Shown piece after piece: positions 10,401-17,512 of a DNA stretch of 64,000 bases (the stretch's first letter is position 1; each line of letters begins with the position of its first letter). This DNA is from Hymenobacter tibetensis (GTDB lineage Bacteria > Bacteroidota > Bacteroidia > Cytophagales > Hymenobacteraceae), in assembly GCF_022827545.1 (NCBI RefSeq), contig NZ_CP094669.1, positions 4,891,001 through 4,955,000 on the forward strand. Direction: 5' to 3'. Position numbers and translations under genes: made by a program. The notes below the pieces were generated by a model, which ran no database searches, was not told the origin of the DNA, and saw only the letters and a program-made list of their open reading frames with translations.

Positions 10401-10815
10401 GCTCGACCTGCACCAGCGCATCCAGCTGCTGCCGACTCTCACCTTGCCGCCCTTGCTGGGGCCTTTCGTCAGCCGTTTCACCGATACGGCCGACCCCGCC
10501 GCCGACCTCGACCGGGTGCTGGCCCTCGTCGCCAACCGCCCGCCCAACCTCTGGCGCGATACCGACCTAGCCAACTTCCCGAGCTATGCGGCTCCCTTCG
10601 GGGCGGCGCTGCAATCCGCCTGGAACGGTGCCGGTGCCGTAGCGGCTCCGGCCCGCCCCCGCGTTTCGCGAGCCGAGCAAAAGCAAGTGAAGCAGCTAGT
10701 AATGCAGCTCGACCAGGTAGCTCGGCCTACCACTGGCCCGCGCCCACCCGCCCACCTGGTGCGGGCTGCCGTGCTTGAATGGCTCGACGCGCTAGAAGAC
10801 GACCCGGCCCAATAA
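7444..10815 (+). CDS. Large P-loop ATPase of the BREX/PglY-like class
   Basis: This 1123-residue protein has a Walker A motif GPYGAGKS at residues 68-75 and a Walker B-like LLLLVDEAGKFLEYAA near 176-191. An alpha-helical, Ala/Leu/Arg-rich remainder follows. The arrangement (short N-terminus, early P-loop, DEAGKF Walker B, long helical C-terminus) resembles large STAND/ORC-like ATPases of BREX and related PglZ clusters. It is distinct from the 1449-residue BrxC/PglY ATPase encoded further downstream. It sits between DUF4007 and the PAPS reductase on the same strand, five bases after DUF4007. A role as a DNA-loading or sensing ATPase is inferred. Codon use is GC-rich like the host. Confidence 0.75.
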   Translation: MSSATQLTLADIVTVRPRFGRSVHLERDLATRATTPDNYFLTPSAIEALQGVLRAQYTPTDRALSLIGPYGAGKSAFVTFLARLVSEPKFKHAVKLPAKLPPVPQLLPVPVVGSRSALGPALLVALRHAIETAPGAPAIPSALLSAELKPTPRNLANAYLAAAQAVANAGQHTGLLLLVDEAGKFLEYAANHAQAGDIFGLQELAEAAARAPQTAPLWVITVLHQNAEAYASRLGRTQQAEWAKIAQRFRQLPLFPSDVERMDLIGRALRHDPGLHLNGTFSAQLAPILDPQNQLLPTGLASRFEKLARAAYPLHPVTLLAVPALFRRAGQSHRSVFNFLEGQENGALGRFLNDQAYDPADPAFFPLDGLFDYGRDVLLAHYTGPTARPWLEAVELVAQALNKEPVVSPLAVRALKCIALLTWLRDARLKASPTVLAAALGTEVAPALEELVSRSLVVFSRARDSYRLWEAGDVDIEAELTTARAGLAGDVLLAATSDPTLFPLPRLVARRHSFETGTLRPVGVEVLRPDQLVTRAATRPDELTVLLCLASDPLARALAEQEAERLRQPNLLVAVALETEGLRDTAYHLAAACIVADTVPALAGDRAGRRELELRRHEAEAQFRTEWSRLFGPALGGEAIPAANALEMAGLAATWHWQGQPQRLADARAFSRQLSLLADRTFERTPILRNEILNRRSLSSAGAAARGALVKAMLTQGHQARLGFTGYPPEYAMYASVMSATGLHHLTNEGVWAWRAPDAAHDPYRLLPVWEAIERLVFQATEPLPLPALYAHLRAAPYGISDGVLPVLLAVFRRVREGDTSLYREGQFLADEKEADWELLLRRPDMFALADSRVAGARLAVVERIAQATNVRPQLVPVVRRLLRMQDSLPEYTQQTRHLPLPARALRDAFQQARAPEYVLFNAAPAALNLPSWSADAAPEPMRVEEFFKQLNEALQAWAAAYPAARNQARDHLLQACGLPAGPASWLDLHQRIQLLPTLTLPPLLGPFVSRFTDTADPAADLDRVLALVANRPPNLWRDTDLANFPSYAAPFGAALQSAWNGAGAVAAPARPRVSRAEQKQVKQLVMQLDQVARPTTGPRPPAHLVRAAVLEWLDALEDDPAQ

Positions 10816-10857
10816 GCCTGTTCGCTTCTTTACTCTTACCCTCGATATTCCCATCCC

Positions 10858-11688
10858 GTGAACCTACCCAATTACACTGGTCCGCTGCATCTCGAAGGAG
10901 CCAAGGTGCGCCACATTCTCTGCCTCTCCGGTGGCAAAGATTCTACGGCTCTGGCGCTATATATGCGCGATAAAGTACCCGAAATGGAGTATGCCTTTGC
11001 CGACACCGGCGAAGAGCTGCCCGAAACTTATGATTACTTGGCTCTGCTCGAGGCCCAGCTAGGAAAGAAAATTAACCGGCTCAATCCAGACCGGCCTTTT
11101 CAACACCATCTAGATATTCGTAATGGCTTTCTCCCCTCTGGGCGTCAGCGTTGGTGCACTGATTTACTTAAAATCAAGCCGTTTGAGGCATTTGTAGGCG
11201 ATGATTTAGTGTATTCCTATGTCGGAATTCGAGCCGATGAGAACCGCTCAGGCTACATCTCCAGCAAGACTAATATCATTCCGATTCTGCCTTTCAAAGA
11301 TGATGGGCTTGGATATGACGAGGTAATGCAAATTCTGGATGACAGCGGTTTGGGTTTGCCCAAATATTATGAATGGCGCTCCCGCTCCGGATGCTACTTC
11401 TGCTTTTATCAGCAGCGCAATGAGTGGGTAGGGTTGAAGGAACGCCATCCTGACTTGTTTGAGAAATCCAAGACATTTGAGCGGTTCGATGAGGAAAGCG
11501 GAACTCGCTTCACCTGGAATCAGCGCGAAAGCTTGAATGAGCTGGAACAGCCTGAGCGCATGGCACAGATTAAAGCAGACCACCAAAAGCGGCTAGAACG
11601 TCAAAGCAACTTTGTGCCTGCCAACTTATTGGATATCCTGAGTGACGACGATGATGGCGAAGAAGGATGCCTGATTTGTCATTTATAA
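10858..11688 (+). CDS. brxP: DndC/BrxP-like phosphoadenosine phosphosulfate reductase family protein
   Basis: The 276-residue protein has the PP-loop ATP-pyrophosphatase signature LSGGKDST at residues 23-30, followed by FADTGEELPETYDYL, typical of PAPS reductase/DndC enzymes that activate a substrate by adenylation for sulfur transfer. Cys100 (RQRWCTDLLKIKP) and the Cys179/Cys182 pair (SGCYFCF) are placed like the Fe-S ligands of DndC. An unusual extra pair, Cys271/Cys274, forms the very C-terminus (GCLICHL). A GTG at 10858 is the only reasonable start before the PP-loop. PAPS reductase plus BrxC, PglZ and BrxL defines BREX type 4, where this subunit is named BrxP. Sulfur-based DNA marking is inferred, not shown. 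Confidence 0.8.
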   Translation: MNLPNYTGPLHLEGAKVRHILCLSGGKDSTALALYMRDKVPEMEYAFADTGEELPETYDYLALLEAQLGKKINRLNPDRPFQHHLDIRNGFLPSGRQRWCTDLLKIKPFEAFVGDDLVYSYVGIRADENRSGYISSKTNIIPILPFKDDGLGYDEVMQILDDSGLGLPKYYEWRSRSGCYFCFYQQRNEWVGLKERHPDLFEKSKTFERFDEESGTRFTWNQRESLNELEQPERMAQIKADHQKRLERQSNFVPANLLDILSDDDDGEEGCLICHL

Positions 11689-11700
11689 TACTAGCAAATA

Positions 11701-12522
11701 ATGGAGCCTATCGAAAATGTAGCTTTAAGCTATCATCGTGGATTTGGGTTAGTTAGAACAGCCGTTGCATCAGTACTGCGCTCGTACTCTGAGGGCTATA
11801 CCAGGGCACAGATTGAAGCTGAGTCAAAACTTGGGCCTGACCAGTTTACTGCAGCTGCAATTTATTGTGAGCGAAGTGGTTTGACGATTCAAGGCAAGCT
11901 TACTGATTTTGGCTTAACTGTAGCCGAAAATGATGCGACTTTATCTGAGTCAACAACTCAGTGGGCAATGCATTATTTTTTATCAAATCCTGCGCTCAAT
12001 TCACCTAATTATTGGGCAATGCTGACCTTGAATGGTCTGCCTTTATTAGGTCAGTTGAGCCAAGCTAGGATTTCAGAGGACATAGTTAATTACGCCCAGG
12101 AGGTTTCTGGCTGGCAACCGTCAGATAGAACCGTAAAGTCGGGAGCAACAGCTTATTTAGCTACTTATGCGAAAGAGGAGGGTTTGGGTTCACTAGGCAT
12201 CCTTGAAGAAGCCGAAGGCCGCAGCCAATACACGGTACGACAGCCTCGGGCACTGTCGGTCGGTTCGTTTGCCTGCCTACTGGCCGACTACTGGCAACGC
12301 CACTGGCCCGACCGTGCCGATGTGCTACTTGAACAAGTCACACAGGGTGAATTGGCGCGAGTGCTGCTGCTGAGCGAAAACAAGGTAAACGACCTGCTCG
12401 GCTCCCTGGCTGCCCCCGATATGGCCCTTGTGAAGCGGCAGCGCAAGCACCTGCCGTACCAGATTATCCGTCAGCCTAGCCTTGATGTGACCACCATCTG
12501 GCAAACTCACCTCTACCGCTAA
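11701..12522 (+). CDS. Divergent DUF4007-like protein
   Basis: At first sight this 273-residue protein is unrecognisable, but its layout follows the DUF4007 protein at 6458. It has a helical N-terminus with a winged-helix look (EGYTRAQIEAESKLGPDQF, FTAAAIYCERSGL), then TTQWAMHYFLSN where DUF4007 has TLWLLHW. Later come SDRTVKSGATAYLATYAKEE where DUF4007 has VERDVSVFLQTYV, and SVGSFACLLADYWQRHW where DUF4007 has SIFVWALRKFWDW. The glycine-rich LGVGKNMV block is not conserved. It starts 12 bases after the PAPS reductase and ends 13 bases before the next gene. The paralogy is my reading by eye and may be wrong; the gene itself is secure. Confidence 0.65.
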   Translation: MEPIENVALSYHRGFGLVRTAVASVLRSYSEGYTRAQIEAESKLGPDQFTAAAIYCERSGLTIQGKLTDFGLTVAENDATLSESTTQWAMHYFLSNPALNSPNYWAMLTLNGLPLLGQLSQARISEDIVNYAQEVSGWQPSDRTVKSGATAYLATYAKEEGLGSLGILEEAEGRSQYTVRQPRALSVGSFACLLADYWQRHWPDRADVLLEQVTQGELARVLLLSENKVNDLLGSLAAPDMALVKRQRKHLPYQIIRQPSLDVTTIWQTHLYR

Positions 12523-12535
12523 CGCCCACGCAACC

Positions 12536-13057
12536 GTGTCGCCTGCCACTCCTGCTTCCCTGCTAACCGATTGGTTCGATGATGAGCCGGCCTTCGATTG
12601 CGCCGCTGTGCCCATACCCGTGCTGGCCTTGGTGCGAGCGCTGGCCAGCGGCACCACTACCCGGCGCTGCGCAGTGCTGTGGCTGTCGCCAGCTGCCTAT
12701 ATCGCTGGTCCCCGCTGGGCTACCCACTGCCTCGAGATACAGCCCCGACACCTGGGCCGCGAAGTGCTGGCAACTTGCGAAGCCCAGGGTACCCAACGCA
12801 TACCTGCCAGTGCTTCTGACCTGCTCCGTCACCTACATACCGCAACTGCCGGTACCACAGGCACCTGGCTTTGGGGCCTTGATGCCTTGCTCACCCGCCT
12901 GTCTACCACTGAAGTACAGGTATTTTGGGCAGCCCTTTTCGACTTGCGTCAGCGCCCACCCTTGCTTCTAGCTCTGCCCCAGAACTACCGCGACTTCGGC
13001 CCCCCCGAACCCAGCCGCTGGCTTCAGGCCGACCCCTGCCGGGGGGTGGAGGTCTGA
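12536..13057 (+). CDS. Small BrxF-like protein (degenerate P-loop fold suspected)
   Basis: The 173-residue protein begins at a GTG (12536); no in-frame ATG precedes the conserved-looking part. A hydrophobic strand RCAVLWLSPAAYIAG is followed by TWLWGLDALLTRLSTTEVQ and FWAALFDLRQRPPLLLALPQ. The last two resemble the Walker B and sensor strands of the small P-loop proteins found in BREX clusters (BrxF class), but no Walker A lysine motif is visible. It lies 13 bases after the DUF4007-like gene and 66 bases before the BrxC-like gene, so it is part of the same operon. The BrxF assignment is tentative; it may instead be a cluster-specific scaffold. Confidence 0.5.
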   Translation: MSPATPASLLTDWFDDEPAFDCAAVPIPVLALVRALASGTTTRRCAVLWLSPAAYIAGPRWATHCLEIQPRHLGREVLATCEAQGTQRIPASASDLLRHLHTATAGTTGTWLWGLDALLTRLSTTEVQVFWAALFDLRQRPPLLLALPQNYRDFGPPEPSRWLQADPCRGVEV

Positions 13058-13123
13058 GCTGCTGCCTTCACGACTATTATATTGATTTTTGGTTTCTCCC
13101 GTCCTAATTAGCGTTTACCTTTA

Positions 13124-16100
13124 ATGACACTCTATTCTACCCTCATTGGTGATGTAACAGTACCTAATCCCGATTTCCGCTTCGTGTATGACGTGCGGCT
13201 AAGCCAATACCCCGCTGACCCCGACAACTTGGCCTTAGCCAAAGCCTACCAATGGACGAACCAGCGCATTGGTGCCGACGAACAACCATCGGTGCAGGTA
13301 CTCGAAACGGTGTGCAATGCTTACGAGTACAGTGCCCACGATTCCAATAAAAAAGAAGACCCCCGCCGGGTGTTGCAGGCTACTTATGGCCATGGCAAAT
13401 CTCATTTAGCCCTTGCCTTGGCCAATTTCTTCGGTCAACCTTCTGGCTCGAATGAAGTAGAGGCCGTTTTGGCCGGCGTGAAACACGTGGCTCCCGGCGT
13501 AGAAACCCGCCTGCGCACCTTCAAGGCCGACCGCAAGCCTCATTTGGTATTGCGCCTCACTGGGGGCGGCGATGACAGCCTATCAGCCGCTGTAGTGCGC
13601 GGCTTCGAAAAAGCGCTGAATGAAAACCCTGACACCCGCGGCACCGACCTCGGCCTGTGGTTTGATAAGGCACTCACCGCTCTCGATAAATTTAGCCCCG
13701 AGCAAGCCGCCATTGCCAATAAATATCTTGAAGCCACTGCTCCCGGTGAAAACATCGACCTGGGAGCCTTACGGGCTACGCTACATGGTGACCTGCGCGA
13801 CGGCCGATACCGCGAGTTGACCCACCAGCTGGTTGAGCACGTGCTGGGCGTGTACCCCAATTTTGGAGCTGCCCTCACGCCTCGTGAGTTGCTCAACAAA
13901 GTCGGCCGCGACTTCTGCGGCCCCGACAAGCCCTTTGCGGGCATCCTGGTTCTGTTTGATGAATTCGCGGCTTTTGTCGAAGCCTACGCCCGGCAATACG
14001 GCCGGCACACCGATAGTCAGCCCCTCCAAAGCCTGCTCGACGGCATCAGCGACTTGCAGAAGCCCGACCCCGGCCAAGTTGGCAAGCGCAACCGCGCCGT
14101 ATTACTGGCCTTTTCTCAGCAAGACCCCGACGACGTGGCCGAGTTGGCCATGCGCGAGCGCGGCGCATCCAAAAGTGCCCTTGGCGACCTCAAAAAAGAA
14201 CTCACTCGCCTGCCGAACGAGGCCCGCAACCCGCTTTACTCGCCCATGGAGGCCGTGCTCGATGCCTACCTCAAGCAAAACAAATCTTTGTGGGACGAGC
14301 TCACTCCCGACGACTCGATAGCTGACAACGACGTAGTCGATGCCGTCGATGCCGTGCGCAACTTCTTCCCTCAGCGCTACACCGATGCTGCTGGCTGGAC
14401 GCTCGACCGCATCCGCCACACGCTGGCTTACGGCTGCCACCCGCTGCACCCGCTCACCACGGCCCTGCTGTGTTCGGCTACCCTGCGGGCCGGCTCGGCC
14501 GCTCGTACGGTACTTTCCTTCGTCACCGATGCGATGAAGGACATGCAGGGTCGTCGCGCCTTGGACGATGACCAACGCCTGTGCTGGGTCCGTCCCATTG
14601 CCTTGGTGGCTTATTACAAGCATCAGCTCGTGTCCGATGATGATTGGAAGCAGTTCCAAACCACTCTGGGCAAAGCGACCCCCGCAAAGATTCCTCATAC
14701 CGAGGCCACGCTCCAGGCCATGCTGCTCTACGGCACCGCCGGCTTCCAGCCGGGCGACACCGACGCTACCGACTACTCAGGGGCGTTGGCCGTGCTCACC
14801 GGCCTGGCCCGGCCCCTCATAAAACGCACCTTAGAAAACCTGGAAAGCGCTGGCTACATCGAACTCGACCCAGTGAGCGCCACATACCGCTTTTGGGCCA
14901 ACAATCAGGACGGTTCTCAGGTCCGGGTGGCAGTAGCGGAAGGCCTTGAAAAACTGCGGCGCGATGATAACCGGATGCTCACTGCCCTCTACCGAGGGTT
15001 GAAAGACGAAGAAGCCAAGTTTGCGCCGGTAGGCGAAGTCGTATTCCATGGCTCCACCAACGCCGACTGGAGCGCCAGGGTGATGTTCGTGCCGCGCCAA
15101 TTGTGGAGCCCGGCTTATCTAGCCGACTTGCTTAAGCCCCGGTGTTTGGAAAACGGCAGGCTCTCAGACGCGGCGCGAGGCTATGTGCTGGTTCCCCTTG
15201 CCGCCACCGAAGGCGACGTGCAATGGCTACGTCAACACGCCGAAGCCGACCTTAACCAGGCTGTATCCACGCTCGCCGACCGTCAGCAAGTGCCCCCCGT
15301 GGTAGTGGTATTGCCCAAAAAGCCCCACGATGCCCTGCTCAACGCGGTGCTGGAATTGGACGTGCTGACCAACCTGTCCGAAGCGCAGAAACGGGACCTT
15401 GGTACCGAGCCGCTTACCCTGCGCCGTACCGCTGTGCGGGCCACCGTGCAAAGCGCCCTCGATGTGCTTAAAACCGATGTGCGAGCTGCTGCCGATTATG
15501 CCGTGCCTACCCTGCACCGCTCTGGCATCGAGCGTTTGCTCACGAGCAAGCGCGTGGTAAACCTTACCCATATTCTGGCTGCGGCCTACGAAACAGTATA
15601 TTACCGCTTTGCGCCGTACTTGGGTGAGCCTACCCGCGGCCCCAAACTGCGCGAGGCCGTAGGCCTGGCCGCAGTACGTCTCTACAAAGGCAATTTCTTG
15701 GATTGGGCGGCTAACACCGAGCGGGGTAATCTAGGCCGCGCCCGCGACCTTTATAGCAAGGTGCTGCGCATTGGTTCGCCCGGTTCCTGGGGCGTAGTCG
15801 ATACCAGTGAACGGGTGGTTGCACCCAAATTGTCCCTGGTGAAACACGCTTGGGATTTGCTCGAAGCCACGGTACCGCCTGGTGCCGAAGCCCAGCCCCT
15901 GCGCCCGGTATTACTGCAATTACTCAACGCTCCCTATGGCTACGACCCTTGGTCGTTGGGCCTGCTCTTCGCTACCTGGTGCGGCGTAAACCGCCACCAG
16001 CTCCAAATAAGCGATGCTGCCGGCAAAGTTTTGGATTACAAAACATGGTTGGGTACTGGTAATAACTTCGAGACCATTCTCGAATCTATCCTGCATACCT

Positions 16101-17473
16101 ACGACCTGCGAGCTACCCGCCGCAACGAGGAAATGGTGGAAGACGAAGTGCAGGAGTTACTCAGCAAGCTGCGCTACCCCGTACCCATGGCGCTGGCTGA
16201 GGCCGACACCGTGCTTCAAAAGCTTACCCAGTTTGCCAGCACTGAAGGCGGTAAACCCCACCTGCGCGACGAAGCGGAGCAAGCTGCCCGCCAGCTCACC
16301 CACGAAGTGCAGCAGGCTCAGGATTACGAAGCTCGCATAAGCGGCGGCATCAATAGCCTGGAATCAGTGCCTACTACCGCCAACGGCATCAAACAGCTTA
16401 TTGACCTCTACCAGTTGTTTAGTGACCCCACTAAAGCTGGGGTGCCACTGGGCCGGGTGCTACCCCCCAGCCAAGCCACCATCGTCCAGGCTCAGAAGGG
16501 CGCTAGTATTAAGCTCAGGCCCCTGCTTAGCGATGTATGCTCGGAACTGGCCAACGCCTCAGTGCGGAGTTACGAGCTTAACAAGCAAAACTTGAACAAA
16601 CTACTGGCCCTGCTCGCCCCCTTAGGCGAACCCGACTTGGAGCGGCGGGTGCGCGATGCTCAGCAGCAGCTGGAAAATCTCAATGAAGAATTTGGTAAAG
16701 AAGCACTGGATAAGGACATCCGCGATAAAGTAACCGAGTCGCGTAAGGCTAATGCCTTGGCCGATGTGCGAGAATTGCTGAACCTGTTTGATATCGCCGA
16801 CCCTAAAGCTGATTCTACAGTATCAATGGTAGCCGAGGCCACCATTGCCCTCACCACCAAGCGCCAAGAAGCCGAAGCCTGGCTGCTGTCCATGCAGGAG
16901 CGGGCCCAAGCCTTCACCGAAGGTGCCGCTATCACCACTTTCGAGCGCGACCTCAACCGCCGCGCCGCCCAGTTTGAAGGTACCCCCGAGGCCGAGCAAA
17001 TCAAGGAATTGGAGTTTCACGCCAAGCGGACTACCACCTTGTTGGCTGACCTCAAGGAATTGCGTCGTGAGAAGCCTAAAACAGCTGACGACATGCGCCG
17101 GGTGGTTAAGGAATACGAGCGCCTCGCGGCACGTGATGGCTTAGCCGAGGCCCAACTTACCCTCGTTGCCCAGGAACGCACCGAATTCGAGAGCCGATTC
17201 GACCAACAGCGTCAGGCTGCCCGTGAAAAGCTTGATGAGCTAATTCGCCGCAACGAGGCCCAGGAAGCTCCCGCTTTGCTGTTGGCCGATGTGGAGAAAA
17301 AACTTGAATTCCTACCCGCCGAAGACAAACCTCGCCGCGATGCGCTGGAGAAAGACCTGAAGCGTCGCGTCGCCAAAGACCGCGCCAGCGTCGCCGAGAA
17401 GGCCTTTCTCGATATTGGTAGTCGCGCCGAGCAAAAGGCCTTACTAGTGCGCCTTCAGCAGTTTCTAGACTAG
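13124..17473 (+). CDS. brxC: BrxC/PglY-like ATPase of the BREX cluster
   Basis: The 1449-residue product has Walker A in LQATYGHGKSHLALALANFF (GHGKS at about 89-93) and Walker B in GILVLFDEFAAFVEAYARQY (about 273-292), both characteristic of BrxC/PglY proteins. The FGQ, LLAFSQQDP and HPLHPLTTALLCSATLR segments continue the ORC/STAND-like ATPase core. The last 400 residues are strongly charged and coiled-coil-like (SRKANALADVRELLNLFD, RRDALEKDLKRRVAKD). Length fits the family (about 1200-1450). In BREX systems this ATPase is essential for defence and works with PglZ. PglZ follows 39 bases downstream. The start is the ATG at 13124, preceded by a 66-base gap that could carry its own ribosome-binding region. 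Confidence 0.85.
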   Translation: MTLYSTLIGDVTVPNPDFRFVYDVRLSQYPADPDNLALAKAYQWTNQRIGADEQPSVQVLETVCNAYEYSAHDSNKKEDPRRVLQATYGHGKSHLALALANFFGQPSGSNEVEAVLAGVKHVAPGVETRLRTFKADRKPHLVLRLTGGGDDSLSAAVVRGFEKALNENPDTRGTDLGLWFDKALTALDKFSPEQAAIANKYLEATAPGENIDLGALRATLHGDLRDGRYRELTHQLVEHVLGVYPNFGAALTPRELLNKVGRDFCGPDKPFAGILVLFDEFAAFVEAYARQYGRHTDSQPLQSLLDGISDLQKPDPGQVGKRNRAVLLAFSQQDPDDVAELAMRERGASKSALGDLKKELTRLPNEARNPLYSPMEAVLDAYLKQNKSLWDELTPDDSIADNDVVDAVDAVRNFFPQRYTDAAGWTLDRIRHTLAYGCHPLHPLTTALLCSATLRAGSAARTVLSFVTDAMKDMQGRRALDDDQRLCWVRPIALVAYYKHQLVSDDDWKQFQTTLGKATPAKIPHTEATLQAMLLYGTAGFQPGDTDATDYSGALAVLTGLARPLIKRTLENLESAGYIELDPVSATYRFWANNQDGSQVRVAVAEGLEKLRRDDNRMLTALYRGLKDEEAKFAPVGEVVFHGSTNADWSARVMFVPRQLWSPAYLADLLKPRCLENGRLSDAARGYVLVPLAATEGDVQWLRQHAEADLNQAVSTLADRQQVPPVVVVLPKKPHDALLNAVLELDVLTNLSEAQKRDLGTEPLTLRRTAVRATVQSALDVLKTDVRAAADYAVPTLHRSGIERLLTSKRVVNLTHILAAAYETVYYRFAPYLGEPTRGPKLREAVGLAAVRLYKGNFLDWAANTERGNLGRARDLYSKVLRIGSPGSWGVVDTSERVVAPKLSLVKHAWDLLEATVPPGAEAQPLRPVLLQLLNAPYGYDPWSLGLLFATWCGVNRHQLQISDAAGKVLDYKTWLGTGNNFETILESILHTYDLRATRRNEEMVEDEVQELLSKLRYPVPMALAEADTVLQKLTQFASTEGGKPHLRDEAEQAARQLTHEVQQAQDYEARISGGINSLESVPTTANGIKQLIDLYQLFSDPTKAGVPLGRVLPPSQATIVQAQKGASIKLRPLLSDVCSELANASVRSYELNKQNLNKLLALLAPLGEPDLERRVRDAQQQLENLNEEFGKEALDKDIRDKVTESRKANALADVRELLNLFDIADPKADSTVSMVAEATIALTTKRQEAEAWLLSMQERAQAFTEGAAITTFERDLNRRAAQFEGTPEAEQIKELEFHAKRTTTLLADLKELRREKPKTADDMRRVVKEYERLAARDGLAEAQLTLVAQERTEFESRFDQQRQAAREKLDELIRRNEAQEAPALLLADVEKKLEFLPAEDKPRRDALEKDLKRRVAKDRASVAEKAFLDIGSRAEQKALLVRLQQFLD

Positions 17474-17512
17474 AGCTTCAAACTACTTTGCCGTCTATCT
17501 TCCATATTCGTT

